This document shows positions 1-7,978 of a stretch of DNA of 64,000 bases, in pieces. The translations under genes and the position numbers were made by a program. The notes under the pieces were generated by a model. That model searched no databases, had not been told where the DNA came from, and worked only from the letters and a program-made list of their open reading frames with translations. The number at the start of each line of letters is the position of its first letter. The first letter of the stretch is position 1. Source of the stretch: Thermodesulfovibrionales bacterium (GTDB taxonomy: Bacteria > Nitrospirota > Thermodesulfovibrionia > Thermodesulfovibrionales > Dissulfurispiraceae); the NCBI GenBank assembly GCA_020062545.1, contig JAGUWD010000002.1:62001-126000 (forward strand). Reading direction: 5' to 3'.

Positions 1-422
1 ATTCTTTCAATGTCTTCAGCAGGAATCTTCGCTAAATTCACAGTGCCCGCACGATGCCCGTTGATAAGGACAAGAACCCTGCTTTTTAAATCACTGAAGA
101 GGTCTGTGGTTAATCCTCTTAATTCAATTCTGGCGGTAAGCGCCCCTGGATACTTGTGGACATGACCTATGGATGCCTCTGAAATTAAGTCACCGGCATC
201 CTTTGCTGTGGAATTTTTTATATCTTCCTGTGTGATTATCTGGACAGATGCAGGAACATCTTTTTTCGGTTCTTCGACTTTTGTTGCGGTTACTACGATT
301 TCTTCCAATGAAGCAGATCTTTCTTCTGCAAACAAAGATGTGGCACATAAAATCATGGTGAGCGATACAAAAACTGACAGGTTGCACGCCATGCGTGCAA
401 GAAAAGACAATAATGATTTCAT
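1..422 (-). CDS. TonB-dependent outer-membrane receptor, N-terminal part (runs off the window)
   Basis: About 140 N-terminal residues are visible; the gene continues beyond base 1. A signal peptide (residues 1-32, ending SLFA) is followed by a TonB-box-like EEIVVTATK at about 40-48. The start of a plug domain follows, with GDLISEA, RIELRGL and VLVLINGHRAG, typical of BtuB/cobalamin-type receptors. The ATG at 422-420 has a GGAGGAAG ribosome site just upstream. It lies downstream of a cobalamin riboswitch on the same strand, so the likely cargo is a corrinoid or another cobalt-related chelate, imported across the outer membrane with TonB energy. The family call is secure; the substrate is inferred from the riboswitch and the neighbouring cobalt transporter. 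Confidence 0.9.
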   Translation of the reverse strand, partial: MKSLLSFLARMACNLSVFVSLTMILCATSLFAEERSASLEEIVVTATKVEEPKKDVPASVQIITQEDIKNSTAKDAGDLISEASIGHVHKYPGALTARIELRGLTTDLFSDLKSRVLVLINGHRAGTVNLAKIPAEDIER

Positions 423-482
423 TCCTTCCTCCCTCGGGAAATTTTTGATTTGGATTTGTCAGAGTCTCTTGTTCGTGTTTTT

Positions 483-517
483 AACTCTTAACTCCGAACT
501 CTAAACTCTGAACTTTC
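483..517. repeat. Degenerate 7-bp tandem array (five units), 5' leader of the TonB receptor gene
   Basis: Five consecutive heptads of the form AACTCTN (GTTNNGA on the minus strand) fill the space between the cobalamin riboswitch and the receptor's ribosome site. In the minus-strand transcript they lie after the aptamer, where an expression platform would be expected. They belong to the heptad family seen throughout the window. Confidence 0.75.
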
Positions 518-518
518 T

Positions 519-669
519 GGCTTGGATAGGTCTTCCGGCTCAGGGCATCCTACTCACCCGCCTTCCCATCAAGATATTGCTCATGACAGTGGCTTTTGAT
601 TGGATTTTCGTTCCCTTCACGGCTGCGGGGCAGCGGAGGATTTTCACCTCTCTTCCCTGACATCCAGCC
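519..669 (-). promoter_or_regulatory. Cobalamin (AdoCbl/B12) riboswitch
   Basis: Read on the minus strand, the segment has the cobalamin aptamer landmarks in order: a GGCTGGAT arm that pairs with ATCC(A)AGCC at the other end (P1), a CCGCTGCCCCGCAG core, AGCCACTGTC, GGGAAGGCGGG, and a B12-box-like GAGCCGGAAGACC. It sits about 100 nt upstream of the TonB receptor start and should repress the receptor when cobalamin is plentiful. No clear terminator hairpin is seen between aptamer and start codon, so control may act on translation. Confidence 0.93.
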
Positions 670-770
670 AAATAATGTTTTTAGTGATTAGTGTTTTATA
701 CTTACTTTAACCACCTCCTCCTCTCAAGAATTTTCATGTCTCAAAATTGCTGACTTTATAGCATATGCCT

Positions 771-983
771 TTATGATTTTTCAAGTTGAATTGTCTTTAT
801 AGCCTCTTCAAAAAGCCCATTCAGTTTCTTTGTCTCATGATAGAGCTTATCGAGAACCTTTGAAAGTTCCTCATTGCCAAGCAATGATGCCTTTTCAGCC
901 CAATCCCTGTAAATCTCTGCATGTTCATTGTTATGCTCATTCCAGTGATGAAGCAACCTCTTCAGTTTTTCAAGTTCATTCAT
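771..983 (-). CDS. Small His-rich helical protein at the end of the cobalt transporter operon
   Basis: This 70-residue protein has no signal peptide and is predicted to be helical. Its N-terminal part contains closely spaced histidines (HHWNEHNNEHAEIY, about residues 11-24), followed by a charged second helix. An AAGGAG ribosome site precedes the ATG. It lies 29 bp after cbiO on the same strand, so it is probably the last gene of the cbi operon. I recall short proteins of this type next to Ni/Co transporter ATPase genes, but no function is established that I can name. A metal-binding accessory role is inferred from the His cluster and the context. Confidence 0.7.
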   Translation of the reverse strand: MNELEKLKRLLHHWNEHNNEHAEIYRDWAEKASLLGNEELSKVLDKLYHETKKLNGLFEEAIKTIQLEKS

Positions 984-1012
984 AAATACTCCTTCTTATA
1001 ACAAATTTCCTA

Positions 1013-1825
1013 TCAGTGTTTATGGAAAAAATAGTGCGAATGCAAATGCCTATGCGCCGTGTCTCCATGACAATGCATATGCTCATGTATCAAATTTACT
1101 CTAAGCAATAGTTCACCGTCGCTCAGGATATTATCAGGATTGCCGATTTTTTCAATCCTATGGTCTTCTGAAAGCACTGCCACCCTGCAATGAAGCTCGT
1201 CCACCAATGATAAATCGTGTGTAGCAATTACAATAGTCTTTCCTGCCTCATTCAGTTCGAATAATAGTTCAACAAGGAAACACTGGGTTCTTGGATCAAG
1301 GCCGTTTGTAGGCTCGTCAAAAAGCAGGACATCGGGATTCATTGTCAATACCGAACCTATCGCTACCCTCTTTTTTTCCCCGCCAGAGAGCATATAGGAA
1401 GGCCTGTCTTTAAGATTTTCTATATTGAGCATCTTCATAACTTCAAATGCCCTGTCCATGGCCTCACTTTCAACCATACCCAACTGCATCGGGCCATAAA
1501 GCAATTCATCCAGGACACTGGGGCAGAATAACTGGACATCCGAGTCCTGAAAAACATATCCTACACCTTCACGAAAAAATCTCAAGAATTCTTTACCCCT
1601 TAATGACTTTTCCGACACCTCTTTGCCTCTGAAAAATATACTGCCAGATGATGGATGAATGAGGCCGTTCATTATCTGCAACAGGGTCGATTTTCCGCTC
1701 CCGTTTGCGCCTATTACAGCAAACTTCTCACCCTCTTTTATTTCAAGACTTACATCCACAAGGGCTGGAATTTTGCCGTAATAGCTGTAACTTACATTCT
1801 CTGTCTTTATAATTTGCCTATCCAT
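1013..1825 (-). CDS. cbiO: Cobalt (ECF-type) transporter ATPase CbiO
   Basis: This is the cytoplasmic ABC ATPase that drives cobalt import by the CbiMNQO complex. Walker A GANGSGKST is at residues 39-47, the LSGGEKKR signature is near 145, Walker B VLLFDEPTNGLD near 165, and the H-loop motif ATHDLSLVDE follows. Length (270 aa) fits the family. The last 24 residues are strikingly His-rich (HEHMHCHGD...HRHLHSH), as seen in some Ni/Co transport ATPases, and may buffer or sense metal. It lies downstream of cbiM, the PDGLE gene and cbiQ on the same strand. Cobalt rather than nickel is favoured by the nearby B12 riboswitch, but this is not proved. Confidence 0.93.
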   Translation of the reverse strand: MDRQIIKTENVSYSYYGKIPALVDVSLEIKEGEKFAVIGANGSGKSTLLQIMNGLIHPSSGSIFFRGKEVSEKSLRGKEFLRFFREGVGYVFQDSDVQLFCPSVLDELLYGPMQLGMVESEAMDRAFEVMKMLNIENLKDRPSYMLSGGEKKRVAIGSVLTMNPDVLLFDEPTNGLDPRTQCFLVELLFELNEAGKTIVIATHDLSLVDELHCRVAVLSEDHRIEKIGNPDNILSDGELLLRVNLIHEHMHCHGDTAHRHLHSHYFFHKH

Positions 1826-1864
1826 AATCTTCTCATAATAGCAAAGCAGGCATGGATGAAAAGC

Positions 1865-2713
1865 CTAACTCCACAAAAATATCACTCCTGCAAAAAATAA
1901 AAAAAATCCTGCAGTCCAATCCATGCTATTCATTTTTCTAAAACCATAAAGTTTAATGGTATCAGAAAAACCCCTTCCGAGCATAGCCTTAACTACCTCT
2001 TCGCACCTCTGCTGCGTTTTCTTGAACATAAATGCGATCCTTCCTGCGATCCACTTTCTTGCCTCGGTATTGGCCACTTCATCGAGCATCCTGCTCTTCT
2101 TTGCGAGATGCATATCTTCAACTGTTTTTGCAAAGATAAAGATGTATTTGTAAGTGAGGGTTATAATCATCAGAATTGCATCAGGTACTCTAAAAACCTT
2201 TAATGCCCTGATAATCTCTGAAAAAGAAGTTGTGTATAGAATCAGAAAAGATAGGGAAACAGAATTTACAACCCTGAGTGTGAGCATGGCAACACCAGAT
2301 ATCCCTTCTCTTGTAATGCCTATCGTCTCAGGTACATGATAAATCCAGAAATCATAAGACCTCGAAAAATGAATGACAGGCAGGATAACCTCTCCCTTTG
2401 TAATGACATTAAATGCAGAAGGCAGGGCAATAAGAAAGCCGAATATAAATCCGAGGGGGATCACTTTTTTATAGAAATTAAAAAGATTCAGTCGTGATAT
2501 TGCTGTTAGACCGAATACAAAAAGTGCAATGATAATTTCAGGCACTATTTCTTTTTTCAGGCTTACAATAATGATAAAGAAAATTAAAAAAAGCACCTTT
2601 ATGCGCGCATCAATCCGATGAAAAAAACCATCCTTTGACGCAAGCTCCCACTGGATATACCCAGTTTTAATTACTCTGCCAAAATGGCTTATGCCGCTGT
2701 CGATAAAAGACAT
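1865..2713 (-). CDS. cbiQ: Cobalt ECF transporter transmembrane protein CbiQ
   Basis: This 282-residue integral membrane protein of the EcfT/CbiQ family couples the ATPase CbiO to the substrate-binding CbiM. Several hydrophobic segments are seen, together with the cytoplasmic coupling-helix pattern near residues 200-250, including AMLGRGF, the Ala-Arg-Gly-type signature of EcfT proteins. It starts 3 bp after the PDGLE-domain gene and sits 39 bp before cbiO, consistent with one transcript. The early residues ELASKDGFFHRIDARIK match the usual CbiQ entry into the first membrane helix. Confidence 0.92.
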   Translation of the reverse strand: MSFIDSGISHFGRVIKTGYIQWELASKDGFFHRIDARIKVLFLIFFIIIVSLKKEIVPEIIIALFVFGLTAISRLNLFNFYKKVIPLGFIFGFLIALPSAFNVITKGEVILPVIHFSRSYDFWIYHVPETIGITREGISGVAMLTLRVVNSVSLSFLILYTTSFSEIIRALKVFRVPDAILMIITLTYKYIFIFAKTVEDMHLAKKSRMLDEVANTEARKWIAGRIAFMFKKTQQRCEEVVKAMLGRGFSDTIKLYGFRKMNSMDWTAGFFLFFAGVIFLWS

Positions 2714-2716
2714 TTT

Positions 2717-3067
2717 CTATACCCTATGCTCTTTGCCATTTGCCTTCACCAGAAGTCTTGATATTAAATAAACCACACCGCCAACAATGGCTATTCCCAA
2801 TATCCCGGAGATTACATAAGATAAAACCTGAATAATAATCGGGGAGTTTTCGCTTCCGAGATTGTAATCCGCTATCGGAGCTTTCCACAAATCGGTTAGC
2901 TTCTTTAATCCCTCCGGCACATATCCGAGGAGTTTTTCGAGGGTATCTGTTCCCCATTCTCCCCACGCATCTCCTGCATTGAATTTTTCTGGAAGAAGGA
3001 TGCCAATCGGGGATAGTAAGGCCATTATAATAAGACCTATCCAGAGTTTTTTCTGAAAGAGTGTCAT
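2717..3067 (-). CDS. PDGLE-domain (CbiN-like) subunit of the cobalt transporter
   Basis: This 116-residue protein has an N-terminal membrane helix (about 8-27), a periplasmic loop containing the family hallmark in the form VPEGLKKL (about 49-56), and a second helix near the C-terminus (about 85-108). That two-helix layout is the PDGLE/CbiN/NikN type, the small subunit that works with CbiM to capture metal. It is separated by a single base from cbiM and lies 3 bp before cbiQ. Family membership is fairly certain; it could equally be annotated cbiN or nikN. Confidence 0.85.
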   Translation of the reverse strand: MTLFQKKLWIGLIIMALLSPIGILLPEKFNAGDAWGEWGTDTLEKLLGYVPEGLKKLTDLWKAPIADYNLGSENSPIIIQVLSYVISGILGIAIVGGVVYLISRLLVKANGKEHRV

Positions 3068-3068
3068 C

Positions 3069-3749
3069 TTAGTACTCCTTTACTGCATAAATCAAATCGG
3101 GTTCATGTTTAATAAAGTATTTAAGAAGCAATACTGTTACTATACCTTCGACTATGCCGAACAGAAGCAGATGCTCCAGTGCCATTACAGGGACAGCCAC
3201 CGATAAAGGATATGGTGCATAAAGAGGCCTTCCGTCAGAAGACATGGCAATCAATGGCTGAATGCCGAACTCTACAGCAGTAATTAATGCGGCAATTGAG
3301 AGCCCTAACCATCCAGAGAGAAAGGCCGCTGTGTATAATCTCATCCCTCCTTTTGAATTTCCCTTTACGACTTTAAAGATCCAGTACGATACGAATGGCA
3401 TCACCACAGCCATATTAAAGCAGTTCGCTCCGATGGCTGTTATCCCTCCGTCTCCGAATACAACAGCCTGAATTATCAAAACAACAGATACTGCTATCAC
3501 TGCTGTCCATGGCCCTAAAAGGATTGCAATAATACCTGCTCCAACAGCATGGCCAGTAGTTCCTCCTGGAATGGGAATATTAAACATCTGGATAAGAAAG
3601 GAAAAGGCAGATGCCATAGCCAAATATGGAATATATTTAGCAGACATGTCTTTCTTAAACTTTTTAAGTGCAACTGCCCAGAATATAAATGATGCTCCAT
3701 ATAACGGCACATAGGTTTGAGGGCTTAAGTACCCATCAGGGATATGCAT
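3069..3749 (-). CDS. cbiM: Cobalt ECF transporter substrate-capture protein CbiM
   Basis: The protein begins MHIPDGYLS. The family requires a free N-terminal Met-His that forms the metal site, so the ATG at 3749 is well supported. Its 226 residues form a polytopic membrane protein with the typical NIPIPGGTTGHAVGAG stretch (about 77-92). It is the first gene of the cbiM-PDGLE-cbiQ-cbiO operon. A GGAGG ribosome site lies 5-9 nt before the ATG. The roughly 95-nt leader carries a terminator-like hairpin (3770-3833), which suggests control by attenuation. Confidence 0.93.
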   Translation of the reverse strand: MHIPDGYLSPQTYVPLYGASFIFWAVALKKFKKDMSAKYIPYLAMASAFSFLIQMFNIPIPGGTTGHAVGAGIIAILLGPWTAVIAVSVVLIIQAVVFGDGGITAIGANCFNMAVVMPFVSYWIFKVVKGNSKGGMRLYTAAFLSGWLGLSIAALITAVEFGIQPLIAMSSDGRPLYAPYPLSVAVPVMALEHLLLFGIVEGIVTVLLLKYFIKHEPDLIYAVKEY

Positions 3750-3769
3750 AGATCCTCCACATAAAGAAA

Positions 3770-3833
3770 TAAAAAAGCCACGAAGGCTTGAACTTACTGA
3801 GACCTGCTGGTCTTTGATTAGGCCTTCGTGGCT
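3770..3833 (-). promoter_or_regulatory. Terminator-like hairpin in the cbiM leader (candidate attenuator or metal-sensing RNA)
   Basis: On the minus strand a perfect 12-bp outer stem (AGCCACGAAGGC with its complement) encloses an inner 5-bp stem (AGACC/GGTCT) and is followed directly by a run of six U. It lies between the predicted promoter and the cbiM ribosome site, so transcription must pass through it to reach the operon. That is the geometry of an attenuator. I do not recognise a named riboswitch class here. Confidence 0.65.
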
Positions 3834-3849
3834 CTAATATTCTGACAAA

Positions 3850-3879
3850 AGAATAGCATCACAAAAAACTGTTTGTCAA
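3850..3879 (-). promoter_or_regulatory. Predicted sigma-70 promoter of the cbi operon
   Basis: Minus-strand TTGACA (3874-3879) is separated by 18 nt from TATTCT (3850-3855). Initiation would fall near 3843, about 95 nt upstream of the cbiM start and just before the leader hairpin. Confidence 0.6.
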
Positions 3880-3910
3880 TATAAAAAAACTCAAGTAAAA
3901 TAAATCTGCT

Positions 3911-5185
3911 ATGCATCCCCTTTTAGAGCTATTCATTGATTTTACTGAAAAACAAGGCATTACAACCGATTCATTCATTGTCGGCGGTGCTGTCAGGGAC
4001 ATCCTTTTGGGGAAAGAGTTAAAAGATATAGACATAGCCGTAAAAGGAGATGCCATTGATATTGCTAAGAGGTTTGCTCATGAAATTGATGGCTCCTTTG
4101 TACTGCTGGATAAAGACTTTGGGATTGCAAGGGTGGTAAAGGATAATCGATTTATCGATATTTGCCTGATGAGAGGCAACACGATTTATAATGACCTCGC
4201 AGATCGGGATATTACCATCAACGCAATGGCGATACCACTTTTAAAATTCAGAAGTCAGGAGTCAGAAGTCAGAAGTCAGATTATTGACCCCTTTAATGGC
4301 AAAAATGACCTCTTCAACAGAATTATAAAAATGGTATCGGAGGAAAATCTTATAAAAGACCCCTTAAGAATCCTCAGAATTTACCGCTTTGCTACAGCAC
4401 TGAATTTCTCCATAGAAGAGGATACACTAAGTGCAGCCGAAAGGCTTGCACCATTGATAACCTCTGTAGCTGTAGAGAGAATCGCCGAGGAGTTGAGATA
4501 CATAGTCAGGCTCGGTAATTCCTACAAAACAATGAAAGCCTTGATAGACAACAGGATCCTTGCAAATATCTTTCCTGATGTCAGAATAAACTCTCTGAAG
4601 TTATACAAAACTACCGAAGAAATTTTAAGTAATCTATCCGATAGCCTTCAGCTTTCGGCCTTCAGCCTTCGGCCTTTAATTAAATATTTCGAAACCGAAT
4701 ACAGATATATATGCTTAAAACTATCCACTTTATTCCCTGATCCTGATAGTGCCAAACAATCTGCTATAAGATTAAAGATGTCGAGAAAGGAAGTGGAGTT
4801 CATTCATAAAATAACACTTAAGCGCGCAAAGATTTTAGATTCTTATAAAGAAATTCAGGGGATGGCGGATGAAACGAAGACCATCGGACTTCTAAAGGAA
4901 TTCCGTGACGATGTATATCCATTGATAATACTCGCCATAGCACAGGAACCTTCCATCATAGACTTCTGCAAAGAGGTTATCAGCTTTTATGATAATGTAT
5001 TTAAAGCAAGAGCAGCACTGCTTCCAATTATTACAGGCGATGACCTTATAAGGGAATTTAATATAAAACCTTCACCTGCATTCAAAGAAATATTGGCTGC
5101 TATAGAGGATATGGTATTGGAAGGCAGGATAAATACAAAGGAAGATGCGATAAAGGCAGTCAGCGGGATGATTAAAAAAGGATGA
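3911..5185 (+). CDS. CCA tRNA nucleotidyltransferase / poly(A) polymerase family protein
   Basis: This enzyme adds or repairs the 3' CCA (or A) end of tRNA. The class II nucleotidyltransferase head is clear: GGAVRD at about 27-32, the catalytic DIDIAV at about 40-45, then GFGIARV-like and RDITINAMA motifs (about 98-106). The PolyA_pol RNA-binding segment (DPLRILRIYRFA, about 144-155) follows. Length (424 aa) is normal. Two 7-bp repeat arrays lie in frame: one encodes RSQESEVRSQ between head and neck, the other encodes QLSAFSLRPL in the C-terminal half. Both look like tolerated loop insertions. It is transcribed divergently from cbiM. The sequence alone does not tell CCA-adding from A-adding activity. 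Confidence 0.9.
   Translation: MHPLLELFIDFTEKQGITTDSFIVGGAVRDILLGKELKDIDIAVKGDAIDIAKRFAHEIDGSFVLLDKDFGIARVVKDNRFIDICLMRGNTIYNDLADRDITINAMAIPLLKFRSQESEVRSQIIDPFNGKNDLFNRIIKMVSEENLIKDPLRILRIYRFATALNFSIEEDTLSAAERLAPLITSVAVERIAEELRYIVRLGNSYKTMKALIDNRILANIFPDVRINSLKLYKTTEEILSNLSDSLQLSAFSLRPLIKYFETEYRYICLKLSTLFPDPDSAKQSAIRLKMSRKEVEFIHKITLKRAKILDSYKEIQGMADETKTIGLLKEFRDDVYPLIILAIAQEPSIIDFCKEVISFYDNVFKARAALLPIITGDDLIREFNIKPSPAFKEILAAIEDMVLEGRINTKEDAIKAVSGMIKKG
4247..4281. repeat. In-frame 7-bp array (five units) inside the tRNA nucleotidyltransferase gene
   Basis: There are five consecutive heptads of the GTCAGAA type, 35 bp in all. The array encodes a polar, low-complexity stretch rich in S, Q, E and R that interrupts an otherwise conserved head-domain region. 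Confidence 0.85.
4646..4680. repeat. Second in-frame 7-bp array inside the tRNA nucleotidyltransferase gene
   Basis: Heptads alternate CTTCAGC and CTTCGGC type (four units plus a degenerate fifth). The array encodes QLSAFSLRPL. The unit family differs from the array 370 bp upstream in the same gene. Confidence 0.8.
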
Positions 5186-5229
5186 TACAGATCATACACT
5201 ATTTACTTGCTCCATACTAAAATCAAGCC

Positions 5230-6231
5230 ATGGGAAAAATTAATCGCTCAGATATCAGGAAAATACGATATGCCATTCAGTGGGCAGTATTCCTGATAGT
5301 CATATATTCAGGCTATAAATTCTATCTCTTCACTCAGGCGCTTGAGCAGGGACTAATGCCCGCTGTCAGTCGTCCTCCATCAGTAGAAGGGTTTATGCCA
5401 ATTGGTGCATTGATGTCATTAAAGCTCTGGATTGCAGAGGGCATATTTGACCTGATACATCCCGCAGCACTCGTAATATTCATCGGTGCAATACTATTGG
5501 CAATTCTGTTGAAAAAATCCTTTTGCAGTTGGATATGCCCTGTAGGAGCATTGTCCGATGCAGTATGGAAAATAGGCAAAAGAATCTTCGGGAAAAATTT
5601 TGCAATCATAAAATACATAGATTACCCTCTGCGCTCCTTAAAGTATATTCTTATGGCGTTTTTCCTTTATGTCATTATCATTAAAATGACCCCTGTACAA
5701 ATAGCAGAATTTTTAAATACCCCTTATTGGAAGGTTTCTGACATAAAGCTATTGAAATTCTTTACGGAGATGTCGCTCACAACAAAGATAACCCTCGGTG
5801 TACTATTCGGACTTTCCCTTTTATATAAAAACTTCTGGTGCAGGTATCTGTGTCCATATGGAGGATTGCTCGGGCTATTAAGTTCAATTAGTCCGGTAAA
5901 AATACGAAGGGATAAGACTAAATGCATTCAGTGTGGGTTATGCACAAAGAACTGCCCTTCCCTTTTACCGGTGGATAAAAAAGAGTTCATACATTCTCCT
6001 GAATGCACAGGATGTCTCACATGCGTAAGCCATTGTCCTGTTAGAGATGCATTAGATGCAGCCATCCCGAACAGAAAGGCATTAAGACCGGAAATTTTCA
6101 TTTCTGCAGTCGTTGTATTGTTCTTTGGACTTATTTTAATAGCAAAAGTAACAGGCAAGTGGCATTCTTCAGTCTCTCTCGATGAACTGAGAGACCTCAT
6201 GCCTTTTATCCATACCCTCGCCCATCCGTAA
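5230..6231 (+). CDS. NapH/CcoG-like membrane 4Fe-4S polyferredoxin
   Basis: This 333-residue inner-membrane iron-sulfur protein has hydrophobic helices at about 15-35, 75-97, 135-155, 185-200 and 288-308. Two family CxxxCP motifs occur (CSWICP near 102 and CRYLCP near 207). Two classical cluster motifs follow (CIQCGLCTKNC and CTGCLTCVSHC, about 236-270). Such proteins pass electrons between membrane quinols and periplasmic or cytoplasmic acceptors. It stands between the tRNA nucleotidyltransferase and galT with no obvious partner, so its role here is unknown. No strong ribosome site is seen before the ATG. Confidence 0.85.
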   Translation: MGKINRSDIRKIRYAIQWAVFLIVIYSGYKFYLFTQALEQGLMPAVSRPPSVEGFMPIGALMSLKLWIAEGIFDLIHPAALVIFIGAILLAILLKKSFCSWICPVGALSDAVWKIGKRIFGKNFAIIKYIDYPLRSLKYILMAFFLYVIIIKMTPVQIAEFLNTPYWKVSDIKLLKFFTEMSLTTKITLGVLFGLSLLYKNFWCRYLCPYGGLLGLLSSISPVKIRRDKTKCIQCGLCTKNCPSLLPVDKKEFIHSPECTGCLTCVSHCPVRDALDAAIPNRKALRPEIFISAVVVLFFGLILIAKVTGKWHSSVSLDELRDLMPFIHTLAHP

Positions 6232-6282
6232 AAGTTTCATGCAATATGTGATAATATTAGATAAAAGCCAGGGGGGTGAACT

Positions 6283-7287
6283 ATGCCTGAACTGAGACTG
6301 AATCTGATAACACGGGAATGGGTCATCATTGCCAGAGAGAAAAGAAAAAGGCCGGAAGATTTCATAGTTGCGAGGGAGCACAAAAGACTTCCGGAATTTG
6401 TCGAGACATGCCCATTTTGTCCCGGAAATGAGGCAAAAACACCCGATGAAAAATACAGGATCAGCGATGAGAAGGGATGGAAGATAAGGGTCGTGCCGAA
6501 TAAATTCGCTGTACTTTCAAAAGAAGGCGAGAGACAGAGAATAAACATTGGGTTGAAAAAAAACGTTAACGGGGTTGGTCTCCATGAGATCATTATAGAG
6601 TCCCCTGCCCATAATCTCACTACAGCAACCATGCCTGTCGAGCAACTGAAAGAGGTTATACAGACATACAAAGACCGCTTCGTCGAGATATACAATGACT
6701 GCAGGATAGAGCATGTAATTATATTCAAGAACAACGGCCCTGCATCAGGCACCACTATAGAACATCCCCATTCCCAGATAGTCGGGGTTCCTGTAACGCC
6801 TCTCCAGATAAGGGGCAGGATAGAAAACTCCATGAGATATTTCGATGATACAGGAGAGTGTCTTTTATGCAATACATTAAATGACGAGATAAACGATGGA
6901 AGCAGGATACTCTGCAACACGGAACACTTTGTATCCTTTGTCCCTTATGCAGCCCTCTCCGCATTTCATATATGGATATTTCCGAAAAGGCATTCGGGCT
7001 CATTCTCTGACATAAGACCGGAGGAGATGTGGGACCTTGCAATAAACCTCAAAAAAACGATGTCACAACTTTATTATGGCCTGGAGCATCCGGATTTTAA
7101 CTATGTATTGAGGTCAGGAAAGCCGGGCAATTCGTCCTCTGAATTTATACACTGGTATATCAGCATAGTTCCGAGGGTTGCAATGGCATCTGGATTTGAA
7201 CTCGGCTCGGGCATGTATATCAATCCGCTCATACCGGAAATGAGCGCCGAATTTCTGAGGGGTGTGAGAGTACCTGCCAATGAATAA
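6283..7287 (+). CDS. galT: Galactose-1-phosphate uridylyltransferase family protein
   Basis: This 334-residue protein is of the GalT branch of the HIT superfamily, which moves a nucleotidyl group between UDP-glucose and a sugar phosphate. The zinc-ligand pair CPFC is near residue 43. The active-site HPHSQ, whose middle His becomes uridylylated, is near 161. The GPASGTT loop before it and the C-terminal FIHWYISIVPR are all family features. A strong GGGGGGTG ribosome site precedes the ATG. The last 8 bp overlap the next response-regulator gene, so the three genes 6283-9327 are probably one transcript. The related ADP-glucose phosphorylases cannot be fully excluded. Confidence 0.88.
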   Translation: MPELRLNLITREWVIIAREKRKRPEDFIVAREHKRLPEFVETCPFCPGNEAKTPDEKYRISDEKGWKIRVVPNKFAVLSKEGERQRINIGLKKNVNGVGLHEIIIESPAHNLTTATMPVEQLKEVIQTYKDRFVEIYNDCRIEHVIIFKNNGPASGTTIEHPHSQIVGVPVTPLQIRGRIENSMRYFDDTGECLLCNTLNDEINDGSRILCNTEHFVSFVPYAALSAFHIWIFPKRHSGSFSDIRPEEMWDLAINLKKTMSQLYYGLEHPDFNYVLRSGKPGNSSSEFIHWYISIVPRVAMASGFELGSGMYINPLIPEMSAEFLRGVRVPANE

Positions 7288-7978
7288 ATTGACAAGCGAA
7301 AAGATTCTTATAGTAGAAGACGAAAAAAAGATCTCCGACATTGTCGGGTCATATCTTGAGAGGGATGGCTTTAAGGTAACCATAGCAAATACAGGACAGG
7401 ATGCCCTTCAACAGATTAAAAATAATTTCGACCTCATAATCCTTGACCTGATGCTCCCTGACATTGACGGCGAAACCATATGCAGTTCCATAAGGGAGTT
7501 CTCTGACGTGCCAATAATTATGCTCACTGCTAAAAGCTCCGAGGATGACAGGATAAAAGGGCTCGGCATTGGCGCCGATGATTATGTCATAAAGCCATTC
7601 AGCCCGAGGGAGCTTGTGGCAAGGGTCAAGGCACATCTAAGGAGGACAAAGAAGAACGAAAAAAAGCTATTATCATTTAACAATGGTCTTCTGCTCATAG
7701 ACACTCCTTCAATGGAGGTCAAAAAAGATGAAAAGATTATACCCCTTACATCCACAGAGTTTAAGATACTCTTGAGCCTTGCAGAAAGGCCGCAGATTGT
7801 TTTCACGCGCCTTCAGATTGTAAATGCGGTTCAGGGATATGATTTTGAAGGGTATGACAGGGTTATCGATGCACATATAAAGAACATACGCCACAAAATA
7901 GAGGACAATCCCCAGAGGCCTGTGTTTATAAAAACGGTATACGGCACGGGCTACAAATTCATAGGTATTCCTGATTAA
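7280..7978 (+). CDS. OmpR/PhoB-family response regulator
   Basis: The 232-residue regulator has an N-terminal receiver domain: acidic pocket VEDE near residue 11, phospho-acceptor Asp in LIILDLMLPDIDG near 55, Lys in VIKPF near 105. A C-terminal winged helix follows (about 130-230, with SLAERPQIVFTR and VYGTGYKF). It overlaps the end of galT by 8 bp, and its stop overlaps the ATG of the kinase gene by one base (TAATG), so the pair is translationally coupled. Target genes are not evident. Confidence 0.93.
   Translation: MNKLTSEKILIVEDEKKISDIVGSYLERDGFKVTIANTGQDALQQIKNNFDLIILDLMLPDIDGETICSSIREFSDVPIIMLTAKSSEDDRIKGLGIGADDYVIKPFSPRELVARVKAHLRRTKKNEKKLLSFNNGLLLIDTPSMEVKKDEKIIPLTSTEFKILLSLAERPQIVFTRLQIVNAVQGYDFEGYDRVIDAHIKNIRHKIEDNPQRPVFIKTVYGTGYKFIGIPD

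Noticed and set aside
3770-3833. NiCo (czcD-type) or second cobalamin riboswitch in the cbiM leader
   Set aside because: The conserved sequence landmarks of either class could not be found; only a terminator-like hairpin is clear.
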